23,873 nucleotides of DNA from Tenericutes bacterium 4572_104 (GCA_002084435.1 NBLG01000004.1:102610-126482), one strand, 5' to 3'. Shown: positions 8,283-15,846, counted from the first letter of the stretch. Notes: generated from the letters alone by a model not told the origin. Program-made: numbers and translations.

Positions 8283-9377
8283 TTATTTTTTATAATTTTT
8301 TGTTAAGAATTTTTTATCTCTAACAAAACCAGGTATCATTTTATTCCTGATTTTTATTTCTATTTCTGTTCCTTTTTTTGTATAAGGTCTATCTATTAAA
8401 GCCATAGCAATAGGTTTATTTAAACTTATTGATAAATATCCAGTTGTTACTACACCAACTTGCTTTCCTTCAGCGTATACTCCGTATCCCGCTCTAGGAA
8501 CCGCTCTTTTTTTAAGTTCTACTCCAACTACTCTTCTCATTAATCCCTTTTCTTGTTGCTTTAATAAAGCTGCTTTTCCAATAAAATTAGATTCTGATTT
8601 AATTTTAGTGAAAAATTTTAATCCTGCTTCAAGTGGAGTGATTTTATCTGATATTTCATGTCCATATAAAGGTAAAGCTGCTTCAAAGCGTAAGGTATCT
8701 CTAGCACCTAATCCACATGGGGCAACTCCGCCTTCAATAAATATATCCCACAATTTTAAAATTGCTTCACTACTTGCATAAATCTCAAAACCATCTTCTC
8801 CAGTATATCCCGTCCTTGATATTAAAAGATTATTTCCTTCATATTCATAATAATTGAAGTGAAAGAATTCTAAGCTGTTTAAATCTATTCCTAATAATTC
8901 TTTTACTTTATCTTCAGCTTTTGGTCCTTGAATAGCAATTTCTGAATAATCATCTGATAGATTTTTAACAGTAACATCAAAGCCTTCTGTTTGCGAAACT
9001 ACCCAATCATAATCCTTACTGATATTACTAGCATTAACTACGAAGAAATATTCTTCGTTATTCATTTTATATACTAATAAATCATCAACTATGGTTCCAC
9101 TTTCATAGAGCATCATTCCATAGGTAACAGAACTAGGTTTTTTTGACAAGATTTCATTACAAAATACATGATCTACAAAGGCAGTAGCTTCTTTACCTTT
9201 TACTAAAAACTCACCCATATGGCTTACATCAAACATTCCTACATGGTTTCTAACTGCATTGTGTTCATTTTTAATTGAGTCATATACTATTGGCATCAAA
9301 AAACCTGCAAAATCTTCCATTTTTGCATCTAATTTCACATGTTTCTCATATAAACATGTACGTTTTGTATCTTCCAT
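8283..9377 (-). CDS. gcvT: Glycine cleavage system T protein (aminomethyltransferase)
   Basis: Moves the methylene group from lipoyl-GcvH to tetrahydrofolate and releases ammonia. It has 364 residues, the usual length, with DVSHMGEFLVKG, the SGTIVDDLLVY segment holding the folate-site Asp, RTGYTGEDGFEIY, and GLGARDTLRFEAALPLYGHE. The start is ATG 9377, which has GAGG 7 bases upstream; the in-frame GTG at 9383 lies within that ribosome binding site and would leave no spacer. It follows lplA after about 30 bases. No glycine riboswitch fits in that gap, so expression must be set upstream of lplA. Confidence 0.96.
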   Translation of the reverse strand: MEDTKRTCLYEKHVKLDAKMEDFAGFLMPIVYDSIKNEHNAVRNHVGMFDVSHMGEFLVKGKEATAFVDHVFCNEILSKKPSSVTYGMMLYESGTIVDDLLVYKMNNEEYFFVVNASNISKDYDWVVSQTEGFDVTVKNLSDDYSEIAIQGPKAEDKVKELLGIDLNSLEFFHFNYYEYEGNNLLISRTGYTGEDGFEIYASSEAILKLWDIFIEGGVAPCGLGARDTLRFEAALPLYGHEISDKITPLEAGLKFFTKIKSESNFIGKAALLKQQEKGLMRRVVGVELKKRAVPRAGYGVYAEGKQVGVVTTGYLSISLNKPIAMALIDRPYTKKGTEIEIKIRNKMIPGFVRDKKFLTKNYKK

Positions 9378-9406
9378 TTTCACACCTCGAATTTATTATA
9401 TCAAAT

Positions 9407-10375
9407 TTATTTAAATAAAATATCTAAAAATTCATTGGTTTCTAAATTATAAACATAATCTTTTATATTATTAAATTTCAATATTGAAGCAAATGCTTCT
9501 CTATTAAATTCAATATTTTTAAATAAACCAACGAATTCATCGATATCTTTTATAATAAAATAATCTCCCAACATATTAAGATTTTTTACAATATTATTTT
9601 TAATATTAAGAGTTACTTCAATTATTCCTGCCTTGGTCTTACCTTTTTTCTTTATTGTATAATCGGGATTTTTACCATAGATAAAATCAGATTTTAAATA
9701 TGTTTTTTCAATTTTACGGATTCCTTTTATATCATTATTAGTTAAAGTAATTGATTCTTCACATAAATTGTCTTTAAAAAATTGTTTAAAATCTTCTATT
9801 GAAATATCTATATGATCCTTAATATTGGTAACCCTGCTTCTTACAGAGTCAATTCCTTTAGAAATTAGTTTTTCATTATCAGGAGTTATTGCTTTTACCA
9901 TAACGCTGATATCAGTGTTATAAAGCATAGTTCCATGTACAATCGAACGATTATTAACGCGATAAAATGCATTTCCAGATACTTTCATACCATCTATTAA
10001 TATATCATTTCTACCCGAAAATTCTGCATTTAAATTTAATTGTCTCAATAAAGTCACAATTCTAGTTATATAATTAGTGAAAACAAAGTCCTTATTTAAT
10101 TTTGGGGTGATATAGGAAAACATTATATTTGATGGATCTGAATAAACACATCCGCCCCCGGACTTTCTACGATAAAATTCAATGTTATTTCTTTTAACAT
10201 AGTCTAAGTTCACTTCATTTTCAATTAATTGATTTCTTCCAAAAATAACAGTTGGTTTAACCTGCCACATAAAAAAATAATCATTTTTCGGATAATGCTT
10301 TGCAATATATTCTTCCGTAGCTAAATAAAAAGACAATCTCTCAGTCTTATTAGATGGGTATTTTACATATATCAT
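9407..10375 (-). CDS. lplA: Lipoate-protein ligase A
   Basis: ATP-dependent ligase that activates lipoate to lipoyl-AMP and attaches it to carrier lysines such as GcvH Lys65. At 322 residues it has the LplA catalytic domain with RRKSGGGCVYSDPSN (69-83) and the lysine motif DGMKVSGNAF (catalytic Lys131), then the accessory C-terminal domain. It is first in the glycine cleavage operon, with GGAGG 7 bases before the ATG, and starts 24 bases after the Fic-like gene. A small terminator-like hairpin lies in that gap. The pairing with gcvH suggests lipoate scavenging; no lipoate synthesis genes (lipA, lipM) are in the window. Confidence 0.93.
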   Translation of the reverse strand: MIYVKYPSNKTERLSFYLATEEYIAKHYPKNDYFFMWQVKPTVIFGRNQLIENEVNLDYVKRNNIEFYRRKSGGGCVYSDPSNIMFSYITPKLNKDFVFTNYITRIVTLLRQLNLNAEFSGRNDILIDGMKVSGNAFYRVNNRSIVHGTMLYNTDISVMVKAITPDNEKLISKGIDSVRSRVTNIKDHIDISIEDFKQFFKDNLCEESITLTNNDIKGIRKIEKTYLKSDFIYGKNPDYTIKKKGKTKAGIIEVTLNIKNNIVKNLNMLGDYFIIKDIDEFVGLFKNIEFNREAFASILKFNNIKDYVYNLETNEFLDILFK

Positions 10376-10387
10376 GTTTGCCTCCGT

Positions 10388-10412
10388 GAAAAAGAGAGAT
10401 TAGTTTCTCTCT
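10388..10412 (-). terminator. weak terminator or attenuator between the Fic-like gene and lplA
   Basis: Minus-strand stem AGAGAGA/TCTCTCT (7 bp, 6-base loop) followed by five T. It overlaps the Fic-like gene's stop codon and ends 8 bases before the GGAGG of lplA. It may end the Fic-like transcript, or partly block read-through into the glycine cleavage operon. Confidence 0.5.
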
Positions 10413-11125
10413 AAAAATTCGTTTATTCGTTTTTCTTCAAGATTAGCGATAAACTCAGTAAAAGGTTCTATTTTTTTATTTATTTTATATTCATCAATTG
10501 CATTATAATATTCATCTCTTATATTTCTGGTGATAGAAATCGGCAAAAACCCTTCCAATTCTAACTGGTAATTTAACAATAATCTAGCTAATCTTCCATT
10601 AGCGTCCATAAATGGATATATTTTTAATATCTGTAAATGTGCAAAAGCTGCTTTTTTTAATCCTTTTAATTCAGGATCATTTAAATCTGCAAAATAACGA
10701 TCCATTTTACTATAAATCTTTAAATATGTAGGTGGGACATGTTTAGCTCCTAATATAAATAAATCTCTTGTGCGATATACTCCTCCAACAATAATTCCTT
10801 CAACTAAGATTTGGTGAAGGTCTTTTACTATATTTTCATCGTATTGTATGCCATCTTCTACTAAGCGATGTACTCTTTGGATAGCATGAAAATTATTAAT
10901 TATAGCCTTGCGCACTGCTTCGCTTTTATCAGGAAATTGTCTTGAATGATCCTCTAATAAAAATACTATATCTTCATATGTAAAATCTCCATTTTCAAAA
11001 CTAGTAGATTCATAAATATAGTTTTTATCAAACTCTTCACAAATTTCTTTTAAAGCCTTTTTTGTTAACTTTTTTTTCTTATCGATTATTGCCTGTTTAA
11101 GTGCTTCAACTTCTTTGACACTCAT
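10400..11125 (-). CDS. Fic-domain protein with substituted catalytic histidine
   Basis: A 241-residue Fic-fold protein. The flap region GGVYRTRDLFILGAKHVPP (114-132) and the core motif IYPFMDANGRLAR (169-181) are clear. The canonical motif is HPFxxGNGRxxR; here the catalytic His is Tyr170 (codon TAT), while the Asp, the Asn-Gly-Arg anion-binding loop and the last Arg remain. The N-terminal helix has STSFENGDFTYED (40-52), which resembles the class II inhibitory motif (S/T)xxxE(G/N)N but ends in Gly instead of Asn. Fic enzymes usually transfer AMP or other phosphate groups to target hydroxyls; with Tyr in place of the base this protein is expected to be inactive or to have changed chemistry. 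GAGGTGATG precedes the ATG. It has its own promoter, with the glycine cleavage operon just downstream. No toxin-antitoxin partner is adjacent. Confidence 0.87.
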   Translation of the reverse strand: MSVKEVEALKQAIIDKKKKLTKKALKEICEEFDKNYIYESTSFENGDFTYEDIVFLLEDHSRQFPDKSEAVRKAIINNFHAIQRVHRLVEDGIQYDENIVKDLHQILVEGIIVGGVYRTRDLFILGAKHVPPTYLKIYSKMDRYFADLNDPELKGLKKAAFAHLQILKIYPFMDANGRLARLLLNYQLELEGFLPISITRNIRDEYYNAIDEYKINKKIEPFTEFIANLEEKRINEFLERN

Positions 11126-11144
11126 ATTTCATCACCTCTTTTAT

Positions 11145-11173
11145 ATAATAACATGGGAAGGGCTTACATTCAA
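11145..11173 (-). promoter_or_regulatory. promoter of the Fic-like gene
   Basis: On the minus strand TTGAAT (11173-11168), a 17-base spacer and TATTAT (11150-11145), ending about 20 bases before the ATG. It may also drive lplA-gcv through the weak hairpin downstream, since no closer promoter for that operon was found. Confidence 0.5.
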
Positions 11174-11195
11174 TTAGTTTAGTAAATATTTTTAG

Positions 11196-11222
11196 AAAAA
11201 AGCAACTTTTTTAAGTTGCTTT
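11196..11222 (-). terminator. intrinsic terminator of the six-pass membrane protein gene
   Basis: Stem AAAGCAACTT/AAGTTGCTTT (10 bp, loop of four T; 11199-11208 and 11213-11222) overlapping the stop codon, with T-rich sequence after it on the minus strand. Confidence 0.75.
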
Positions 11223-12462
11223 AAGCATTTACATTATCATATGAATATTTAACAATTTGATAAATAATATCTTTTGGAATATCACCATAGTTATTAGCTT
11301 TAAACCATAGTTCTTCTCTTGTACTTTTGTTTTTAGATATGGTTGGATATTTAATGATTAATCTAATTCCTTTTTCAAGGTCATATTTAAATACCATGCG
11401 GTAATAATTACCGAGATTCATTAAAACTAAGAATGGTTTTCTATCAACGTAAAATGTTATTCTATCATCATCAAGTTTAGTTACTACATTAGGCATCCCT
11501 CTTACATAAGCTACTAATTCATCAAATGTTGGATCTAATGATTTAAACATCTTTGGTTTTTCTATATAATATTCAATCGAATTTGGTTTATTATCAGAAG
11601 CTGTTGTTTTAGTAAATTCAGGATCAACAGGGACGTCTTCATAAATCAAGTTAGTTGGATCAATATTACCTTCTGAAGAAACAATTGTTTGTTGATTTGA
11701 AACTATCATTGTCTTTTTATTATCTTTAGTAACTACATCTTTTTGTAATCTATTTTTATGTTTGCTTGACCTGTGCTTTTTATTTGTTTTAGTTAAATCA
11801 TTTATTTCTTCTTCCATCTCTTCTATTTCTTGATTTTTCTTAGATTTTGATGAACAAGCTATTAGATGGATGAAATATAATAATATACCCGCTCCAGCTA
11901 TTAAAATCATATAATAAGTTCCAATAGTTGAATAATTAGTTAATTTATATGTATAGAACCAATAAGTCAATCCTGAAGCTATAGCAGCAAATTCTAAAAG
12001 TAAAATAAAATGCGCTGTTCTTTTACCATTGGTTTCCTCACGAAAATTCTTAATAAATATATATCCGTAAACAATTAAATTTAAAGTAACAATTCCAAAA
12101 AATGCAAGAATTAATAAATTAGTTGTTGATGAGGAATTACTATAAATATAGTAATTGATTAACCCTCCGAAAATCATAATAGCTATTGTATAAATATATA
12201 ACGGAATAAAAGCAGCTCGGTTTGTAGTTTTGTTAACATAACCAAATTCTTTATATTCACTGTTCGCAATAAAAAGATATATTAAACCTATAATTAAGGC
12301 CAAAATCCCAATTACGCCTTTAATATACATCTCATAATCTGTTAGCACTGTAACTGTAATACCCCATTGACTTAAGTTATTCCAAGGTACAGCAGCTAGA
12401 GATACTAAGAGAACTATAATGAAGATAAAAAAATTACTGAAAAACTTTTTCATTAAATCCAC
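11221..12462 (-). CDS. Six-pass membrane protein with cytosolic YjbR-like tail
   Basis: A 413-residue protein I cannot name. Six hydrophobic segments are visible (about 8-26, 47-66, 83-106, 114-138, 148-171, 178-203). A charged linker follows (about 205-250, many Lys/Glu, coiled-coil-like), then a low-complexity stretch and a compact C-terminal domain (about 310-410). That domain contains FDELVAYVRGMPN, FYVDRKPFLVLMNL, LIIKYPTI and WFKANNYGDIPKDIIYQIVKYSY. The pattern recalls the MmcQ/YjbR or DUF5655 type of small DNA-binding-like fold; this is a resemblance judged by eye, not a search result. AAGGTGG lies 8 bases before the ATG. The gene is monocistronic, behind a perfect consensus promoter and ahead of a terminator, and divergent from the TetR gene. 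Confidence 0.75.
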   Translation of the reverse strand: MDLMKKFFSNFFIFIIVLLVSLAAVPWNNLSQWGITVTVLTDYEMYIKGVIGILALIIGLIYLFIANSEYKEFGYVNKTTNRAAFIPLYIYTIAIMIFGGLINYYIYSNSSSTTNLLILAFFGIVTLNLIVYGYIFIKNFREETNGKRTAHFILLLEFAAIASGLTYWFYTYKLTNYSTIGTYYMILIAGAGILLYFIHLIACSSKSKKNQEIEEMEEEINDLTKTNKKHRSSKHKNRLQKDVVTKDNKKTMIVSNQQTIVSSEGNIDPTNLIYEDVPVDPEFTKTTASDNKPNSIEYYIEKPKMFKSLDPTFDELVAYVRGMPNVVTKLDDDRITFYVDRKPFLVLMNLGNYYRMVFKYDLEKGIRLIIKYPTISKNKSTREELWFKANNYGDIPKDIIYQIVKYSYDNVNA

Positions 12463-12485
12463 CTTCTAACTTAGTTTATATTAAA

Positions 12486-12514
12486 ATTATATACAATATT
12501 TATGTTTGTGTCAA
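12486..12514 (-). promoter_or_regulatory. perfect consensus promoter of the six-pass membrane protein
   Basis: Minus strand TTGACA (12514-12509), exactly 17 bases, TATAAT (12491-12486). Both hexamers match the vegetative sigma consensus completely, so basal transcription should be strong unless repressed. Confidence 0.8.
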
Positions 12515-12609
12515 TAAACCCCATTGTTTTATATTTTTAATTATATAGTTATTCTGCTATATATGTCATTATGTGTCGTAAAATAAATATAATTAGTGTT
12601 TTTTTTGTG

Positions 12610-12622
12610 TTTTGTTACAAAA
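12610..12622 (+). promoter_or_regulatory. palindrome upstream of the tetR -35, candidate operator
   Basis: Perfect inverted repeat TTTTGT-T-ACAAAA, ending 4 bases before the -35 box of the TetR gene. A related palindrome lies after the -10. Binding by the adjacent TetR protein is inference. Confidence 0.4.
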
Positions 12623-12626
12623 TCGA

Positions 12627-12655
12627 TTGCAAATTAAAAAACCATATTATATAAT
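12627..12655 (+). promoter_or_regulatory. promoter of the TetR-family gene
   Basis: TTGCAA (12627-12632), 17-base spacer, TATAAT (12650-12655). The transcript would start near 12662, leaving a leader of about 50 bases to the ATG. Palindromes flank both boxes. Confidence 0.7.
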
Positions 12656-12666
12656 TGTAACTACAA
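12655..12666 (+). promoter_or_regulatory. palindrome at the tetR transcription start, candidate operator
   Basis: Inverted repeat TTGTA-AC-TACAA, touching the -10 box and covering the predicted start site. It shares the TTGT...ACAA arms with the palindrome at 12610-12622. The position is typical of TetR autorepression. Confidence 0.4.
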
Positions 12667-12711
12667 AATATCATATTATACTTTTGAATATGGAATGATA
12701 GGAGGTCTATG

Positions 12712-13284
12712 ATGCAAGTCTTAAAAGAATCCGTGAGAAATGCCATTGTTGAGGGAGCGATTACTGAATTTTTCCAAAACGGTTTTCAAAAAGCAAACAT
12801 GAAAAGAATAGCTGACAATGCAAATATTACCGTAGGAAATATTTATCGTTATTACAAAAACAAAGAGGAATTATTCAATGAGATTTTACTTCCAGCTGAA
12901 AGAGCTATCGATGATTTAGAGAGTTTTGATCAAAAGCTTCATGTAACACGCATTGATAGTCAAGATGATGTAAATCAATTGGTTCAATATGTAATCAATG
13001 TATTGAAACCATATACTAGAGAAGTTTTCATCATGATTTATAATTCAGAAGGAACTCATTATCAAAAAGTGAAAAATCAACTTGAAGAATTAGTTGTAGA
13101 TAAGATAAATAATTTCTATCCAAGACAGTTTGATAGATATTTATTAACAGTCTTAGCACAGAGTTTTGTTCAAGCTATATTCCATGTTTTCAAAGAAAAT
13201 GTAAACAACATTAGAAAGATTCAGGAATATATTTCTTTATTGATAGTATATTTCTTTAGGGATATGGATAAGAGAATATTTTAA
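12712..13284 (+). CDS. TetR/AcrR family transcriptional regulator
   Basis: A 190-residue one-component regulator. The N-terminal TetR helix-turn-helix is clear: AITEFFQNGFQKANMKRIA, then ITVGNIYRYYKNKEELFNEIL (about residues 16-59), with the recognition helix around VGNIYRYYKN. The rest (about 60-190) is the all-helical ligand and dimer domain, which is too variable to predict an effector. Two adjacent ATG codons occur; the second (12712) is preferred because AGGAGG stands 6 bases before it, against 3 for the first (12709). The gene faces a divergent membrane protein gene and is convergent with the acyl-CoA synthetase-like gene. Likely targets are its own promoter and perhaps the divergent one. 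Confidence 0.93.
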   Translation: MQVLKESVRNAIVEGAITEFFQNGFQKANMKRIADNANITVGNIYRYYKNKEELFNEILLPAERAIDDLESFDQKLHVTRIDSQDDVNQLVQYVINVLKPYTREVFIMIYNSEGTHYQKVKNQLEELVVDKINNFYPRQFDRYLLTVLAQSFVQAIFHVFKENVNNIRKIQEYISLLIVYFFRDMDKRIF

Positions 13285-13310
13285 AAAAACCCTCTTTTGA
13301 GGGATTTTTT
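13284..13310. terminator. bidirectional terminator between the TetR and AMP-binding genes
   Basis: Stem CCCTC/GAGGG with a TTTT loop (13290-13294 and 13299-13303), flanked by seven A on the left and six T on the right, so it can end transcripts from both convergent genes. Confidence 0.9.
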
Positions 13311-14916
13311 ATTGCATTTTTTCTAATTTTAAAATATCAATTTTACCAATGATTGTTTTTGGTAATTCATCCATTATTTGTATTGTTTCAGGCACAGCGT
13401 AATAACTGATATTTTCTTTTATTAATGTTTTTATTTTTTCAATGGATAGAGATTCGAATTTTTGGTTCCAAACTATAAATAATTTTATTTTAGCTCCTTT
13501 AAGTTCATCTCGTATTCCTATAACCGCAACTTCTGAAATTTCTTTAAAACTCATAAGAAAATTCTCAATTTCTGATGGTAAAACAGGCATACCATTCACC
13601 TTAATTATTCTTTTTAAGCGCTGTTTAAAATGTACATATCCTTCTTCATCTATATATCCTAAGTCACCTGTTTTAACCCATAATTCATTATTTATTTCTA
13701 TCATTGTTTTGTTAGTAGCTATTTTATCATTTAAATATCCATTCATTAAAGTAGGCCCAGAAATAACTATTTCCCCATCAATATTAGATTTTTCAAATTC
13801 ATTTGTTTTCATGTTTAATATATTCATTCGAATGCCAGGTAATGGTTTACCTACGGTTCCTTCTTTATTGTCTTTCAATGTATTAACACATGATACAGTA
13901 ACTGTTTCTGTTAACCCATAACCTTCTAATAATCTTGCATTAGAATAATAATATTCCATTACATCATTGAACCTATTCTTTAAATCGTTAGATACATAGT
14001 CTCCTCCTACATATGTTTGTAAGATATTTTTAACGCTTGGAGAATGAAATTCATGATTTTTTAATAATGCTTCAAACAAAGAAGGTACTCCTATAATAAA
14101 ATTTATTCGATTTTTTACGATTAAAGAAACAGCTTCTTCAGCTGAAAACTTAGGCATAAGTGTATCTATCCCACCGAACATAAGCATAGCGTGTAACCCC
14201 ATACACAATCCGAAGCCATGAAACATTGGTAATACAGCTAACATATGTTTATTTTCAAAATCACTAATACCCATTATAAAAGGTGCTTTACTAGCTAAAA
14301 AATTAATAGAATAATTTGATAGTTCAATTGTTTTAGGTTCTCCAGACGTTCCTCCACTATGTAATAAAAAAGCTGTGTCTTTTGGTCTTATTTTTATTTC
14401 ATTTATTTTTTTATTAATAAATAAATCTTTTAAATATAAAACATTACTATGTTTTTTTATATATTTTAATTTAGAATAATTTAGTAATTTATATCCTATT
14501 TGTTTAAATTTATTAAATTCATTTACAGGCGTAGCTAAAATTATTTTTTTATCTTCCTTGAGCTTTTCAAAATGATGGTAAAAAGTATCTAAGATGATTA
14601 GATGTTTTGAATTTGTTTCTTCCATATATTTAGACATTTGAACAACCGGTGTTAAAGGATGAACCATATGGCAAATAACACCTATTTTGTTTAAAGCATA
14701 AAAAGAATATATGGCTTCAAAAACATTTGGTAAAGCAATAGTTACTACTTCTTTTTTCTTAATTCCTATTTCAAGAAATCCCGCTGCTAAATCATCTACT
14801 CTTTCAAGTAGATTTTTATAATCCATATATCTATTCATAAATAATAATGCATATCTATTAGGATATTTCAAAGCAGTATTTCTTAATGATTCGTATAACG
14901 TTTGATTGAATTTCAT
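13309..14916 (-). CDS. AMP-binding acyl-CoA synthetase-like enzyme
   Basis: A 535-residue member of the ANL adenylating superfamily, resembling fatty acyl-CoA synthetases. Motifs in order: phosphate-binding loop HSGGTSGEPK (186-195), YGLTET (333-338), TGDLGYIDEEG (416-426), the hinge QRLKRIIKVNG (432-442), and the C-terminal catalytic lysine in IIGKID (Lys525). All are intact, so it should activate a carboxylate with ATP. The acyl substrate and the acceptor (CoA, carrier protein or other) are not shown; no acyl-carrier or beta-oxidation gene is adjacent. It lies 12 bases after the DUF1624 membrane gene and is the last gene of that unit. The ribosome binding site is GGGGGAAAT. The pair may modify an envelope component, which is inference. 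Confidence 0.9.
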   Translation of the reverse strand: MKFNQTLYESLRNTALKYPNRYALLFMNRYMDYKNLLERVDDLAAGFLEIGIKKKEVVTIALPNVFEAIYSFYALNKIGVICHMVHPLTPVVQMSKYMEETNSKHLIILDTFYHHFEKLKEDKKIILATPVNEFNKFKQIGYKLLNYSKLKYIKKHSNVLYLKDLFINKKINEIKIRPKDTAFLLHSGGTSGEPKTIELSNYSINFLASKAPFIMGISDFENKHMLAVLPMFHGFGLCMGLHAMLMFGGIDTLMPKFSAEEAVSLIVKNRINFIIGVPSLFEALLKNHEFHSPSVKNILQTYVGGDYVSNDLKNRFNDVMEYYYSNARLLEGYGLTETVTVSCVNTLKDNKEGTVGKPLPGIRMNILNMKTNEFEKSNIDGEIVISGPTLMNGYLNDKIATNKTMIEINNELWVKTGDLGYIDEEGYVHFKQRLKRIIKVNGMPVLPSEIENFLMSFKEISEVAVIGIRDELKGAKIKLFIVWNQKFESLSIEKIKTLIKENISYYAVPETIQIMDELPKTIIGKIDILKLEKMQ

Positions 14917-14928
14917 ATTTCCCCCCTA

Positions 14929-15720
14929 TCAAATTCGGTATCCCAAAAAATACCCAATTAATACTAATAATCCAAATAAGATAAATTGATGTGTTATAAA
15001 AATAATTAATGAATTTCGTCCTACAATTAAAACTATATTTCTATCAGATAAATTGACATTAGGAATTAATGTGAATCTATTTTTATAACACACATTACCT
15101 ATAACTGTGCCTATCATAATCATTCCCCAATAAGGAAAAAGCCCAAAATAATCAGCTCCATATGCCTTAACTCCTAATAATATTCCAGGTATATCCTTAT
15201 AATTTAAACTTGTTATATAGTTTAATTCCCAAAATTTGATATGTACCCCAATTATAATAATAATTAATCCAAGTCCAAAGATAAATAAATCATTATTCCA
15301 AATTTTGCGTAATATATATGTTAAAAATATACTAACAGCGAACATATGAATAACACCAAAGACTATAAATGATTCTAGAGTTGTAAATACATCAATAAAA
15401 TATGATATAACTGAAATAGAAAGTGCAATAATCATTAATTTAATAGCTCTGTTTAAATTGGATTTTGCAAAAGTAAAACTAATTCCTGATACAATTAGAA
15501 AAACAGATACAAAAAATAAGTGTCCGTAGAATCTTAACTGTGAATTCCAATATAGCCTAGCTAATTGATTTAGCCAAAGAAAGCCGGGTCTATTTACTAC
15601 ATTAAAGTTTACAAAAAATGAATTCATTCCTAATAAATCAAACATCAAATGGTCAAAAACCATCATAATTATTGCAAAGCCTCTAGCAAAATCCAGCTCC
15701 CAAATTCGCTTTTTTTTCAT
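14929..15720 (-). CDS. DUF1624 / heparan-glucosaminide acetyltransferase-like membrane protein
   Basis: A 263-residue polytopic protein with about seven hydrophobic segments. The N-terminus has the DUF1624 signature ELDFARGFAIIMMVFDHLMFD (positions about 8-28; key Asp10, Arg13, Gly14, His24), followed by FYGHLFFVSVFLIVSGISFTF and, near the C-terminus, GRNSLIIFITHQFI. This family is related to HGSNAT and to membrane acyltransferases that move acyl groups onto sugars; function in bacteria is mostly unproven. CAGGAGAT precedes the ATG. It forms a transcription unit with the downstream AMP-binding enzyme and is divergent from the ECF sigma gene. Supply of activated acyl groups by its neighbour is a reasonable guess only. 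Confidence 0.82.
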   Translation of the reverse strand: MKKKRIWELDFARGFAIIMMVFDHLMFDLLGMNSFFVNFNVVNRPGFLWLNQLARLYWNSQLRFYGHLFFVSVFLIVSGISFTFAKSNLNRAIKLMIIALSISVISYFIDVFTTLESFIVFGVIHMFAVSIFLTYILRKIWNNDLFIFGLGLIIIIIGVHIKFWELNYITSLNYKDIPGILLGVKAYGADYFGLFPYWGMIMIGTVIGNVCYKNRFTLIPNVNLSDRNIVLIVGRNSLIIFITHQFILFGLLVLIGYFLGYRI

Positions 15721-15744
15721 AACTATCTCCTGTTATTTTATCAT

Positions 15745-15753
15745 ATTATAACA
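15745..15753 (-). promoter_or_regulatory. extended -10 promoter of the DUF1624-synthetase unit
   Basis: TGTTATAAT on the minus strand (extended -10: TG, one base, TATAAT), about 25 bases before the ATG. No good -35 is seen, which an extended -10 can tolerate. The same nine bases form the -10 of the divergent sigma gene. Confidence 0.55.
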
Positions 15754-15768
15754 CATGTGAATTTATTT

Positions 15769-15779
15769 GTGATTATCAC
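15769..15779. promoter_or_regulatory. palindrome GTGAT-T-ATCAC between divergent promoters
   Basis: Perfect 11-base inverted repeat at the -35 position of the DUF1624 promoter, in the spacer shared with the divergent ECF sigma gene. It is a possible protein-binding site; which protein is unknown. Confidence 0.3.
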
Positions 15780-15846
15780 CAATAAAAAAGGTTGTTAATC
15801 CGTATAATATTTGAATAAACACTTCTTATAAAAAATGGCCGAATTA

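Noticed and set aside
9378..9406. Glycine riboswitch before gcvT
   Set aside because: Only about 30 bases separate lplA and gcvT, too short for even one glycine aptamer, and no G-rich paired structure is present.
10400..11125. Toxin-antitoxin module around the Fic-like gene
   Set aside because: No small antitoxin gene is adjacent, the neighbours are lplA and a membrane protein gene, and the catalytic His is missing.
13442..13921. Plus-strand open frame of 159 codons
   Set aside because: It is antisense to the AMP-binding enzyme, whose motifs are all intact; the length is due to AT-rich codon use.
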